Under the pieces are notes generated by a model. That model did not search any database, had not been told where the DNA came from, and was given only the letters and a program-made list of their open reading frames with translations. Both the position numbers and the translations under genes were made by a program. Below, one piece after another: positions 25,185-37,057 of a stretch of 64,000 nt of DNA. Position 1 is the first letter of the stretch. Each line of letters opens with the position of its first letter. The stretch lies in contig CP092876.1 of the NCBI GenBank assembly GCA_030710605.1, positions 89,013,988-89,077,987 on the forward strand, in the 5' to 3' direction. This DNA is from Cordylochernes scorpioides (Eukaryota > Arthropoda > Arachnida > Pseudoscorpiones > Chernetidae).

Positions 25185-28100
25185 AATATATAAATGAATA
25201 ATTTTTTCAAACATTATATTAGTTAATAAAATATCAAAAATATAAATGAGATGTGTTTTTAGTATTTTTTAATGTATAAAAACATTTTTTATTACAAAAT
25301 CGTTCTGAAATCGGTTCAATTCAACCCCAAATTCCCATTTATATCTATTACACACCAAATCTATCTCCACATAGAATATATTCACAATTCAGAGATAGAT
25401 TTACTGATATACTCTCAGCGTGATAATATTTATATACTTAAATATTTAAAATTAAAATGGCATATCCTGACCGTTCACAAATCATTTTAAATGGCAGAAC
25501 GCCATCTACTGGAGCAAAAATAAACAAAACGTTAATTCAAGGTCTTTCCATATAATTTTACCAGCCCATTTCCTGATTAAAAAAATAAATTCTAACCATG
25601 ATCACGTTAAATATAAAGGAACAAACATAAAATTAGAATTTAGTTATTTTTGTTCCACTAAATGGTGGTTGTCCATCTAAAAGGTTTAAGTGAGTTGTCA
25701 GGATATGTCTTTTTTATTTTTAATATCAACACCTGACCGTTAATATATTTTCTTACTTTTTGATGCCTATATATGCGTAATATATTCTCTGAAAGACATT
25801 ATATGTAAATACATATTATATAGAAATCTTCCAAAATTAACTGTTTTGTAGTAAAAACATTTTTAATGACTCTATTTAAATCATATGCGTTTTAGGTTAT
25901 CTAACTCACTCTCTCATATAATTCCAACCCATTGGGCTTTTTATTATAAAACCCAGCCAAACACATTTCTTTATATACAACTTTCACATCATACTCTCAA
26001 TGAATAAAAACAAGTACAATAGTTTTATACTATTTTTTATTTTATTATTATTCATTATATTATTTTATATTTTGAGTCCTTTTTCCTGATTTTTCTCATG
26101 CCACATGTCATATGAGGAATTTTACAAAGAAATAAAAAAAATTGAAATTATCATAATCTCTTCAGTGAAATTATAAACAAAATATAATTCTTCTAAGGAA
26201 ATTATTGTCGTGATGAAGAAAAGAAACTCTTCCCTCAGCGAATTATATTTTGTTTATAAAATTTACACAAATTGTATTCTCATCCAAAATGGAAGAAAAT
26301 TTTTCAAAATGTTTTATTTTTGGACAGAGAGTTTTCACTCTGGTATTCACTCTCCAGTGCAGCTGGAGCCAGAATATCCATTCTTGATTAATCACACGCA
26401 CATAGCCTTTATTAGTACTTGAGTCCTATAGAGAATCTTTTCTCTCATTGCCGGCTTGCATAGATCTCCTCGCCTTAATCAATCACCATCATGTAGTGGA
26501 GGAGAAAACAATTAATCAAGTTCTTTTTCTACTCACTGATTTTTAAAAGATATACAGGGACATAGAAACCATTCGACTTCATATAGCATTGGTTAAAATA
26601 TCTTAGACTGGGGTGAGTTTGCTGTCGTTTATTTTGGGGAAAATGTCTCTTTTGCCTCGCTAATATACTGGCACCCAAAATGTAATGAGATATTTCAATT
26701 TCTAATTTTCCTTGATTTTCCTCAACCTTTGTCCCGTGATCTGTCTCCTATCCTCTCGATGCTAATATTCAACCCTGACTATGCTTCTTGATTCAAGTGC
26801 GGGAAGAACCTCGACACTCTCGCCTCATGGCTATGCCTTCACAGTCCATTCACACTTCGGCTCACTCGGGGTAATGACATATCTTCTCTTCTTATATACA
26901 AAAGTCAATGTCTGTTGTCTTTTTCGCGATAAACTCAAAAACTACTGAACCAATTGGTACCAAATTTTTCATATCGCTTTTTATAAACCTGAGTAAAATT
27001 TTCGGCTACATTTTGATTAGTATATTTGGCAATTTATTTTTTCATTTGAAAAACTTTATTTACGCGTAGTAAATACGAGGCGAAGTACCAACACCAGGCC
27101 AATTAAGCGACCAATGAGCGTTCAGCATTTTTTCAAGTTGCTCGCGTACTCTTTTAGAAATATCTTTTGGGAAAGTGTTTTCGGCTTTTGGTCCTCGTCA
27201 GCATGGAGCAGGCTGTACCTCTGTGACCAAAATATTTTGGTCACAGAGGCTTCTTGGGAAACCAAGACATTCATATTTAAAGCCAAATTTGCGTAAATAT
27301 GCTTAACATGTGAAAAATAGAAAATAAAAGACGACATAGTTTGATTTCATCTGATGAATAATAAAAATAATGAATTTTGATAAAATTCTATAAATAAGCT
27401 AGAAAATATTCTAATATTTGTCATATATATTAATTGATGAATATTAATATAGAAGTCTAGTCTATTTTGAATCAAATAATTAAAAATATAAATAATTACA
27501 TTTAAACCTTGATCGTTGAATATATAATGTTTAGCGTTCATATTTTTCATGAAAATTGTTAGAAAAAAGAAAATGAGGTAGAAATTCCAATATTTGATGC
27601 TATTAGGTCATTTCATCTGCTCAGTTTCTAATATAAACCTATTGGTTAGCGCACGTTCTTCAATTTTATAATTTCAGGCCAATTTTCGAAATAAAAAGAT
27701 AATGGGAGCAAATAGCTTGTATTGATTAGTGACACTTAGCAGAATTATAGACATGGAAGTAGCTAGTTAGTTGTCTTAGAATTGGTTGCTTCTTTGTGTG
27801 TGTGGTTGCTTTTTACCTAAAGTTGAATATGGTAAAAATATGCCTTCATAAAAGTAAAGGTAACCTCTCACGTCAAATTAAACATCAAAATAGACGTCGT
27901 TTATTGACTGTCGCAGCAAACTAGTGTTGGTGACCAAAACACAACACCAGCTTTAGCAAACTGAGTTGTGGCTTTGGCACCGACACGAGGCCGCTAGTTT
28001 ACAGCAACAGTGAATAAATGGCGTCTAATTTGGACCTTTTTTTAATGGAAGAGGTGACTTTTTATATCAATTTTATCCCAGCAAAACTTACAGCTATTTT

Positions 28101-28867
28101 TTCAGTTATAGAAGTTAATAATGATATTGCCACATGGAAAATTAGGGAAGACATAAACTTCAGGAGGAGACAACAATTTAATTCAGGCAAGGACAAACTA
28201 TATATTTCTTATCTATCGTTTAATGTAGTATTTATGTAATTCTACTTCTGTTTTCTCATTTCCCCTTTACTTACATCTACATTTTTTATTGCCTTTTATT
28301 TCATACCTCATCATATTTTTATCTATTAGAGTCCACTCCCCACCATGTAAACACTCGTCAGAACATGTTTAAAAAATTGACTACGTAAGAATACGTCGCA
28401 GACGTGACAGGAATCGAGTCAACTTCTGATTTAGAAAACTTCGAGATAATTCACCTTTCCTAGACTCCTAATTATTGTTTCTAATAATATCTCCTAATTA
28501 TATGATCCCTTGAGGAGAAGGCAGCGAGACACTGAAACATCGGGAACTAAATAAATCTTTCGTTGATGTGGCTATAAATATGAACGAATAGTTTATATTT
28601 ATTCCAATAGATGGCGCAGCCTATCAGCAATCTCAGTATCACGATCCGGATTCCTTTTTTCTTTTTATTTAACCACCTGATCTTAAAACAATTCCACACT
28701 TTTATACCAATCAAATTAAATGTTTTAAACTTGGAGAAATAACTGTTACAATGTCGTGTAGAGGCCTGTCTTTATAACTTCTGAGAGATATGGCTTCAAA
28801 GAAAACTAATTTCAATTACTTGGAAGATTTTTTAAGAAAAAATAAATAGTGACACAAGAAGATATTG
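25185..28867. other. Downstream flank of ILP copy 2 (unit B), repeats only
   Basis: About 28240-28860 is the RC of the flank behind ILP copy 1. The mariner present there is absent here. About 26878-27098 is the RC of an interspersed repeat that recurs at 55388-55620 (phrase AAAAACTACTGAACCAATTGG). About 25490-25740 resembles the ILP intron module. Open frames are short and unsupported. Confidence 0.5.
27218..27249. repeat. Perfect 32-bp palindrome
   Basis: CCTCTGTGACCAAAAT is followed directly by its exact reverse complement with no loop. The bases just outside do not pair. Confidence 0.9.
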
Positions 28868-28873
28868 TTTATT
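28868..28873 (-). terminator. Candidate poly(A) signal of ILP copy 2
   Basis: On the minus strand AATAAA lies six bases after the stop of the A-chain exon, as in copy 1. Confidence 0.4.
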
Positions 28874-28879
28874 TCAGTC

Positions 28880-29055
28880 CTATTCAGGCTTGCAGTAGTA
28901 GACTCTGATGTGGGTATAGCTGCAGCCGTCGCGACAGCATTCTTCAACAATGCCCCGTTTAGGCGCTGACATCATAATGTTTGCTCTCTTGTTGTCTAGG
29001 AACATTGCTGATTCTGATGCGGCGAGAGAGTCTGGAACACGCACAACAGGGTTAT
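28880..29055 (-). CDS. Insulin-like peptide copy 2, C-peptide and A-chain exon
   Basis: After acceptor ATTCTAG the exon completes Asp and reads DNPVVRVPDSLAASESAMF, an internal KR, then APKR and the A chain GIVEECCRDGCSYTHIRVYYC, KPE and TAG. GIVEECC is the classical A-chain start. CC-x3-C is intact, and nine residues separate the third and fourth Cys where insulins normally have eight. The two dibasic sites would release the A chain and split the C peptide. It pairs with the B exon at 43643-43802 in the same orientation and phase, and no stop interrupts either exon. This is the only copy with both chains open. Function is inferred from the fold signature; which receptor it would use is unknown. 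Confidence 0.85.
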
Positions 29056-29282
29056 CTAGAATCGAATTAGAATACATAGTGAAATGGAACACAAAGCTAG
29101 TTATAATCTATATATATAAAAATGAATGTATGTGTGTGTGTGTGTGACAATTTTTTTTTTTTTACAATTAAAAAATATTTATTGTCATCTTAGACAATAT
29201 TACATTTCAAAGGCAATGAGAGAGAAAGAAGAAAAGAATATATACATGAAAAATGAAATATAATACATGTATGATACATATT

Positions 29283-32200
29283 TTACAAGGGGGGTGATAG
29301 AAGAAAACCTCGACGCTGGAGGGTCCTGGACCAGGCGATGAGCGGGTTCTCCACCGCTTCTCCGAGCCCAACCTGGACAAAGTAGCGGTAGATTCGCAAC
29401 TTTGCCGACGCCAGGATGGAAATGGCGTCGTCCTCAAGGCCGGACCCGCCGAAGATCCAAGCCTGCAGGTCAGGGGGCCGCTCTATGATGTTGATGGCCT
29501 CTCTAATGAGGGGCCTGATGGAGGGACAGCACCAGTAACGGTGGCTGAGGGAGCGGTCGATGGACCCGCAGGCAGGACAGGAGGGGCCGACAGAGGCAGG
29601 ATGGGCCGGATGGGGCAAGGCGTGGAGGGCCAACTTGAGGGCCGCGTCGGCCTCGTGGCCCGAGTAGGCGCAGCGCCGCAGTGAGGCCCAGTCGATCCTT
29701 GATGGTGGATTGATGGTGGGCGTCCATCTCGCCAGGAATCTGGAGATGGGCGTGGCGGCGAGGCGCGGACGATCCAGGGCCCGTCGGGCCGAGCGGGTCG
29801 TGAGGCCGTTGAGGAACGGCATAGCCGTCCCACGCAGCACCACGGCCGCAGCAAGGGAACTGGATGAAGGCGTGGACTCCGCCCCGAAGCCCACGGCGTT
29901 CTTGGAAGTCAGCCTCCGACAGAAGGCGCCCAGGGCCGCGGCGTCAGCCAGGGCCGAGCGCGTAGGGCGGGCGATGAGGTGTTCCTCCTCGATGAGGTCC
30001 CGGACTCGGGCTCCGCTCCAGCGTGCGGGGGCAAAGCGGTCGGGAGGGCGGAGGAACCGGCAGCCGCCGATGATGGGGAGGTCTAGCAGCTGAGCCGTGG
30101 GGACCGCCCGGTGGTTGAGGCCCAGGATGTTGGAGGCCTCCTCCCAGAGCTTCAGCAGCCGTAGACGGCGTGCCGTCCGGTGGAGGGTGGATCCAGGCCT
30201 CACTGCTTTCTACCAGCCAGCTGAAAGCATTTCTGCCTCCGCGTAGCGCGACCTGCACCCCCTTGAGGCAGGCGAGCTGGAGCTGGGTCGCGAGGTCGTG
30301 GAGGCCGAGGCCTCCGATGGTGACCGGCCTCGCCATGACGTTGGCGGGAAGCCACGCCGTGTGGTCTGGCCCCCAGACGAACCTCGCCAGTCGGGCCTGC
30401 AGCTTGGCGATGGTCGGGGGTGATGGGAGGTATCCATGCAGGTGGTGCTGGATCGTGGACCCTACCAGCGTGTTCGCCGCTCTTGCTCGTCCGACGAGGG
30501 AGAGGCCGCGGGTGAAGGGCGTCCATCTGCGGCACGCAGTCTCCAGGAGGGCCAGGAGATGCTGCTCCCGGTAGGCGACGGTGCTCCTGGGGGCGATGTC
30601 GAGCCCGAGGAAACTGATGGAGGTGGTCGACCAGGAGGCGCAGAGAGGGGAGTCGCCGCGGTTGCGCCAGGCGCCGCACCAGAGGCCAGAGCTCTTCCGG
30701 AGGTTCACGCCAACCCCGGAGGCCTGCTTGTACTCCTCGAAGACGGTCGCCACCCGTTCGAAGTCTCCGTCGCGATGGAATAGGAGGACGATGTCGACGG
30801 CGTAGGCGATGACATTGCCCACGCCGAGGGTCAACTCCAGGCGATGTAGCAGCGGCCCCGTGGCGATGCTGAAGAGTGCGGCACTCACGGCGCAACCCTG
30901 TCTTAGGCCGTTGAGGAGGGGGAAGGCGGCGGTGTAGAATCCTCCGGCCCGGATGGTGGCGTTCCCCCCGGCGTAGAGGATGTTAATCCAGGCCCTGAAG
31001 GCCGGCGGGAGGCGGAGGGACGTCAGCAGGGACTCCAGGAAGCCGCGGTCTAGTGAGTCAAAGGCGGACTCCAGGTCTACGCCCATGACGGCCAGCGGTG
31101 AGCCTAGGGCGGTGGCCTCATCGACGGCGTCCGTCACCATGGCGATGTTCCATGACGGGGACCTCCCGGGGACGGCGTAGTTCTGGCATTCCGGCACAAG
31201 GGTCCGCAGGTGGGGCTTGAGGCGCCGGTGAAGGATGGCGGCCAGGACCCTGTAGTCGGCCGAGGGCAGTACGATGGGCCTGTAGCCATCAAGGCCGCGA
31301 CCTCCGCGGGCCTTGGGCACGAGGCAGATGGAGCTGCGCCGCGTCGACGGAGGCAGGGCACCGCGGAGCCGTGATGCCGCGAACACCCGGGCCAGAGCTT
31401 CCGCGAAGAAGTCCTCGCTGAAGGCGACGAGAAGATCGCACGGCAAGCCATCCCAGCCGGGGGCCTTTCCGCGAGGGAGGTGCTCGATAGCGTTGGCGAT
31501 CTCGCTGGCGCTGATGTCCGGCCGGTGGAGCGGGTCCTCCTCACTCAGTTCGCGGGTGGTGGTGGGCGCGCTGCTGGCGATGAAGGCAGCTCCCGCAGCT
31601 GGATCGCTGGTGGGACGGGCGAAGCGGGGCTGGAAGGTCGCGAACGCCCTCCGCCGAAGCTCGGGGCCCTCGATGATGTTATCCTGCTCGTCCCTGATGA
31701 CGCTGACCGGGCGTCGGAGGCGGATGGCGCGTGCTAGGTCCGGCAGCGAAGGGTAGTCGGCCCGGATGGAGGAGGCCTCGAGCTGCGCCGCGATGTAACG
31801 TCTCGCCCTGTAGACGTAGCTGTCGCTGGCAGCGTGGCGCGGGTCGTGCAGGGATCTGGGCTCCGCCAGCAGCCCCGCCTTGATGGAGGTCCACCTATCC
31901 CAGAAGGTCCCGTCGTCGTCATCGTGCGCTGTGTCTTCCTCCAACTCCCGGATGTAGCCAGCCAGATGTTCGAGAGCAAGGCCCGAGCGGAGCATCGCGG
32001 CCAAGCGAGGCTGGGTGGGGGAGGAGACGGCGGTGGGGGGCGGGCCCACCTGGAGCAGCACGAGGCGGTGGTCCGAGAGGTGGTAGTGGCTGGTCGCGTA
32101 GATGGACACGCGATCCAGGACTCCAGCAGGAACGAGAATCCGGTCCAGGCGGTTGGATTAGACTTGGTCGCCGTGCATGGCGACTCTGGTAGGCAGGTGG

Positions 32201-32728
32201 GCGGCGTCGAACTGGGTGGCCACGTCGACCAGCGCGGCCAGGTCCAGAAGAGCGGCGAGGGCATCCGATGATGATGATGATGAGGGGCCCCGATCCCTGA
32301 TGTTAAAGTCGCCGATGATCCAGCAGGCCCCCTCCTCTTCCTGTGCCGCTGTCGCCGCCAGGAGCTCCAGTTGTCGGTTTCTCTCCCGGGTTCATGCGCC
32401 AGATTAACGGCGATGGCCGTCATCTCCTCGCCGTGGACATCTATTGTTGCCAAGGCGATGTGGCCCGGCCACAGGATACGCTGTTGTAGCACGGCTACGC
32501 CTGGTCCGAAGACGCAGGCGAGTCCGGATCCCGAGATGGCTACGGGATGGGCCAACACAACAGCGCCGTAGCCGAGGCAGAGGTCTTGGCCGCTGCCCAG
32601 ATGAAATGCGTTTGTCTCTTGGACAAACGCGATGTCCACGTGATGTTGCCTGAGTAAATGACAAAGGGCAAGGCTCCTCTCGAAGTGGCGAGCCCTCGCG
32701 CGTTGATGGTGGCGACGCGGTAACTCAT
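29283..32728 (-). pseudogene. LINE ORF2: endonuclease, reverse transcriptase, zinc finger (broken)
   Basis: It starts MSYRVATINARGLATSR, the usual APE-type endonuclease opening. It then gives IAFVQETNAF, IGDFNIRD, SNRLDRIL and LSDHRLV, so the endonuclease catalytic motifs survive. The RT shows GKAPGWDGLP, DLESAFDSL (motif A) and LRQGCAVSAALF (motif B). Motif C reads YAVD (complement of 30793-30804) where an active RT has YADD. The C terminus holds CPACGSIDRSLSHRYWC, a CCHC finger, and ends RGFLLSPPL. Damage: frameshifts near 32700, 32370 and 30190 and a TAA at complement 32158-32160. Its product would nick target DNA and prime cDNA synthesis; this copy cannot. Confidence 0.85.
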
Positions 32729-34377
32729 TGGGGCCGTCCTTCACGCAGCACCTTCCTGGTCTTCTGGAGGGTTTTTCGGATGGTGGAGTTGGAGTCTGGG
32801 CACAAGGCCTTGATGGTTTCGTGCAATTTTTCGAGGGCCGTGAACTGTTCCTTTGTTAGCGTGGGCGCTCGCCTCTTCATGGTGGTCTCAGAGGTGAGGA
32901 GCTTCTGAGCCTCATCGCAGTTCAGGTCGGGCAGCTTGTCCCAGTCGATGGAGGGGTTGGGGGACTTGCCGAGGTGCTCCAGCAGCTGTTCGAGTGCGGC
33001 CTTTCCCCGGGCAGGCGTGGCGGGTGGTGAGGACAGCTTCTCCACCGACATCTCGTGGTCGAGCGGAGGGATGCGAGGCTCGGGGGGCCGCAGGGCAGCC
33101 AGGGGAGCAGGGTGGGCAGCAGGGGCGGGGTGGGTGACATCCATCTGTTCGGCAGGCTGGTGTGCCGAGGGGATCGCCTGAGCCTCGGTTGAAGTCTTCG
33201 CCGGTTGGACAGGAGACGCCGGAGTTGCGGGCGCCGGTGCCGGCTTCCTTGGTTGCTGAGGAGGGGGAGGAGGAGGAGGGGGAGGCCTTGCGTCGGTGGG
33301 AGACGCTGCTTGCCTGGGGTTGCCGTTCCCTTGCCTGGCGAGCGCTGGACAGTTGACTCTGCGGTGGCCCTGTTTACCACATTTGGAACACTTGATTCCA
33401 AAGGAGAGGAAGGCCGACAGGGTGTCTCCCTTGGAGTGGATGGTCAGTCTGGTGGGCAGCGTCTCCAGCCTTACGCCCTCGCGGAGCAGGATGAACGCCT
33501 CCCGGCGACCGTCGGTGAAGGTGAACTCCCCCATTTTGACCAGGATGGGGGCGATGGAGGTGATCCTCCCAAATTGGCCCAGGGTGGTCGAGATGGTGCT
33601 GTCCTCCACAAAGCCGGGCAGGTTGGCCACGACTATGCACTCCGCCCTCTTGCGGAAGGGGAAGACCTTGAGGGTCGTTCCCTCGATTTCCAGGCCGTTC
33701 GCGACCAGACGGCTCACGAGGTCCTTGTTCTCGAGGCCCACGACGTAGTGGCCGTTCATTCGATTGAATTGGGTAATGTCCTTTGGCCCCCCGAGTAGCG
33801 CGCTCATTGCCTTGAGGTATGAGTAGTCCGGGATTTCTGGGCACAGCTCCACGAAGACGTAGTTCTCGTGGTTGGTAGTGGCCTGCCTCGTCCTGGCGTC
33901 GGCGATGTTGGCGCGTGTCGCCTTGATCTCCTTAGGCGGCACTGCTCTCGGCCCTGTTGGCCGCATTGGCTGCTGGGAGCTGGGCTTTTCAGCATGCTTG
34001 CCAGGCTGCTTAGTGGCGTGCTCCGATGTTGAAGTGCGGCGCCTTTTCTTGCCCTTCACAACGGTGTAGCCTTCGTTGTCTTCCACCTCCGCCATCTCGC
34101 TGTCGGCCCAGTTGAGCGAGGCTGGAATGTCGCTGGTAGCAGCAGCAGTCGTTGGCGCCGTGACGTCACGCGAGGCGGCCGGATTTGCATACTCCTTGCC
34201 AGCAGGTAAATTTGCATGTTTAGAATTTACTTGATTTTCATCAGAAGAATTTTTCTGAAAAGCAATTTTCGCTGATATTTCAGCACTGGTTTTAGGCTTC
34301 AAGCTGAGCCTTTCAGGCTCACGAGCAGCTCGTTCAGGGCTTTCAGCCGGTATCACTTTCGACACACCTTTCGGCAT
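32725..34377 (-). CDS. LINE ORF1: gag-like nucleic-acid-binding protein
   Basis: The frame of 550 codons starts MPKGVSKVIPAESPERA. The first third is charged and Ser/Thr/Ala-rich. A middle domain follows (roughly residues 160-330). Then one CCHC knuckle, CSKCGKQGHRRVNC (C-x2-C-x4-H-x4-C), near residues 331-344, and a Pro-rich stretch including a run of nine Pro. The C terminus ends LREGRPQ and its stop abuts the start of ORF2. Known of the family: ORF1 proteins coat the element RNA. R1-type ORF1 proteins often have three knuckles; only one is evident. The frame is intact, unlike ORF2. Confidence 0.8.
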   Translation of the reverse strand: MPKGVSKVIPAESPERAAREPERLSLKPKTSAEISAKIAFQKNSSDENQVNSKHANLPAGKEYANPAASRDVTAPTTAAATSDIPASLNWADSEMAEVEDNEGYTVVKGKKRRRTSTSEHATKQPGKHAEKPSSQQPMRPTGPRAVPPKEIKATRANIADARTRQATTNHENYVFVELCPEIPDYSYLKAMSALLGGPKDITQFNRMNGHYVVGLENKDLVSRLVANGLEIEGTTLKVFPFRKRAECIVVANLPGFVEDSTISTTLGQFGRITSIAPILVKMGEFTFTDGRREAFILLREGVRLETLPTRLTIHSKGDTLSAFLSFGIKCSKCGKQGHRRVNCPALARQGNGNPRQAASPTDARPPPPPPPPPQQPRKPAPAPATPASPVQPAKTSTEAQAIPSAHQPAEQMDVTHPAPAAHPAPLAALRPPEPRIPPLDHEMSVEKLSSPPATPARGKAALEQLLEHLGKSPNPSIDWDKLPDLNCDEAQKLLTSETTMKRRAPTLTKEQFTALEKLHETIKALCPDSNSTIRKTLQKTRKVLREGRPQ

Positions 34378-34420
34378 GAAAGACGGCGGAGCTAAAAAAA
34401 AAAGCGTGGCCGCTCGATAG

Positions 34421-35497
34421 TGGTGTGTGTGTGTGTGTGTCCTATATGCCTGGCCAAACCACTCATTAGAACGCCATGAAAATTTGGGAAGTTATTTAGC
34501 CTAGTACTGGGAAGGTTTCTAGCAAATAAAATTTTTGAAATAACATTTCGCCTAAAAATAATCAAGATAAATATTCTAATTTATCTGTTATAATTCAACA
34601 ATCTGCTCTAAATATTATCATGATGATACGATGATTTTGTAATGTAGAAAATTAGGAAAGACAAAATTCAGGATGACAAGGCAATTTATTTGAGACAAGA
34701 ATAATGATACAATTCCAAGGCAAGATACTATTCCTTTAACTTCCAATTACCGAGGGAACCAATTAATATTGATTTATTCAACTTATCGAGTATTTTTCAA
34801 GGGACCGGGAAAAAATGTTCACTTTATCGAAAGATTCGTTAGACAAACCTTTACTCGGGTAAAATTTAATATAAATATGGAATTTATAAATTTAATATCC
34901 ATTTATCGTTAAATTTCTCAACAAATAAATTTACTGACAATGTGTTTTTTTAAATATTATCAAATATTATATCTACAGACCTCTATTTTAAATAACATCA
35001 AATATTATATCTACAGACAGGTCTTTAGATATAACATTTGATGCTATTTAAAAGAAACCTATCGCAAGTAAATATATTTGTACTAAAAATAAGTATAGAA
35101 TGTTTTATAAGAATAGAAGGATTTGAAGGATGAATGTTTCTTTTATACATAAAATAAATTTGGATCATCTTTACTGTGAGAAGGAAATATTGATTACCCT
35201 CACAGTGGTTATGCCAATTTTATCTACTAGACCGCTCCTTAGAGCTCTAGTACTGTATTGGATATTCTACAACAAAGGGTGAAATCTAATAATGGTATTC
35301 AAATCAACTATGAACATAAGTTTTAGGACAGTAGAATTACATATGAATATTTGCATCAAGCAATGCTCTTCTGAAAAAAAATATGGACAAGGCCATTTGG
35401 TAAAATCTACTTATATAATTGCCTTATTCTGTCTGAAGCTCACGGATAGAATGCGCGCCCATTGGCTGCCGGCGAACACGTGTCCTCCCTGCCCCCC
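34421..35497. other. Intron of ILP copy 2, repeat-derived and conserved parts
   Basis: 34421-34440 is the (GT)n flank of the LINE. About 34670-34860 is the RC of a repeat found again at 54725-54990. About 34980-35400 matches the intron of copy 1. No gene. Confidence 0.5.
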
Positions 35498-36093
35498 TCT
35501 AGACAACCCTGTTATCAGCAGTGTGTTACATCCACCTGTCTATACAGACCACCCTGACTATAGCGGTCACTGTATAGTGGTCCCTATCTATAGCGGCCAC
35601 TCTAGACAACCCTGTTATCAGCAGTGTGTTATATCCACCTGTCTATACAGACCACCCTGTCTATAGCGGTCACCTTAGGCAACCCTGTTATCAGCAGTGT
35701 GATACATACACCTGTCTATACAAACCACCCTGTCTATAGCGACCACTCTAGACAACCCTGATATCAGCTGTGTGATACATCCACCTGTCTATAGCGGCCA
35801 CTCCAGACAACCCTGTTATCAGCTGTGTGATACATCCACCTGTCTATACAGGCCACCCTGTCTATAGCGGTCACTTTAGGCAACACTGTTATCATCAGTG
35901 TGTTACATTCACCTGTCTATACAGACCACCCTGTCTATAGCGGTCACCTTAAGCAACCCTGTTATCAGCAGTGTGATACATACATCTGTCTATACAGACC
36001 ACCCTGTCTATTGCGGCCACTCTAGACAACCCTGTTATCAGCTGTGTGATACATACACCTGTCTATACAGATGCCCTGTCTATAGCGACCACC
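35498..36093 (+). repeat. Tandem array, about eight units of 75 bp
   Basis: Units begin TCTAGACAACCCTGTTATCA and contain CACCTGTCTATACAGACCAC and TGTCTATAGCGGTCAC. Unit length varies by partial internal duplications. Short frames across it read the repeat and are not genes. Confidence 0.85.
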
Positions 36094-36513
36094 CAACACA
36101 ACGTTTTTAAAATATATTCGCACTTGGGTAAAACCCGGGCGTTGCCCGGGCCATTCGTCTAGTGAATTATAAGCCGATAACGTGTCATCTATATACACAG
36201 GTCCGCAAAATTAAAGGAACAACACATGTTCAAGAAAAAGAAAGGTTATATTAAGGGATATATATCAAGTGTCGGTATATTCAGAAGCTTTCATGAATTA
36301 AGAGAGTATGAAAAACAGAAAAACAAATAAATTTGTTCCCAATATGCAAAATACCACCGTCTACGTTGACTCCTCATCCAGCACGTGCCTGAGCCTTTCT
36401 CAGAGCGCCCTAATTTTACGCTCCACTAGATTTTCATTGACCCTTTTTGTTTTTTAAAGTTTTCATGGCTTATAGGCAACATTTATCACAAAAAAGGGCA
36501 AGCTATTGGAAGG

Positions 36514-36749
36514 ATGGAAGCAGGCCAATCACAGGCAGAAGTAGCAAGATGGCTTGGAGTACAAGAAACGTTGTCTCAAAGCTTTGGAAAAAAAATTCAA
36601 ACAACAGCTAATGTTGCCAGAACACCCGGACAAGGACGGCCAAGGGTCACAACGATAATTCAAGACCGTTATTTGAGTCCCCTTGTGCGTCGCAATAGAA
36701 GAATGATGGCATCGCAACTAAGAAGTGACCTCGATGCAGCTACAGGAGT
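36514..36749 (+). pseudogene. Tc1 transposase, DNA-binding half
   Basis: The frame reads GRMEAGQSQAEVARWLGV, a paired-type helix-turn-helix, then RTPGQGRPRVT, the linker with a GRPR motif, then the start of a second helix-turn-helix ending DLDAATGV. There the BEL LTR interrupts it. The first part is likely preceded by a few codons upstream of 36514. Dead because of the insertion. Confidence 0.75.
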
Positions 36750-37032
36750 TGTTAGCCAATCTTCTTTCTGGCTGGTTCTCTTTGCTCACTCTTCAACCTA
36801 GAGGTATAGTCAGCGCCGAGGTCTTGTCCTAAAATGAAGCGGGCCTTACGAGCTCTAACTACTGTGAAATCACCAGTCTCACAAAGCTCGACTTAACACA
36901 ACTTAACACAACTTTATTTTCAAACACACTATATACAATCAATTCACACACGTGACCAGGCACTCTTGGTCAAATATAATATAAACATATATACACAGAG
37001 TTACATTAAAATAATAATAACAAATTCCAATA
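36750..37032 (-). repeat. BEL 3' LTR
   Basis: Direct repeat of 41504-41777, with ends TGTTAGCC and CCAATA on the + strand. Confidence 0.85.
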
Positions 37033-37057
37033 TTCCTCCCCGAGTTGATGGGTCACA

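Larger units (their letters stand above)
29148..34420 (-). mobile_element. Near full-length R1-clade-like LINE in a (CA)n tract
   Basis: The element is strikingly GC-rich against AT-rich surroundings. On the minus strand it has a short 5' leader, ORF1 with a CCHC knuckle, ORF2 with endonuclease, RT and a C-terminal CCHC finger, a 3' UTR with AATAAA and a poly(A) tail. Both sides are flanked by CA/TG repeats (29131-29146 and 34421-34440), so it landed in the microsatellite. R1-clade families such as Waldo and Mino are known for targeting such repeats; assignment to one of them is inference. Frameshifts, a stop and a changed RT active site make it inactive. Confidence 0.85.

Noticed and set aside
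28018..28239. A 73-codon frame starting MASNLDLFLMEE
   Set aside because: Has an ATG, but no similarity, motif or conservation in the other units.
29710..33798. Many long + strand frames across the GC-rich block
   Set aside because: They lie opposite the LINE ORFs; high GC lowers stop frequency, and the minus strand frames carry all the recognisable motifs.
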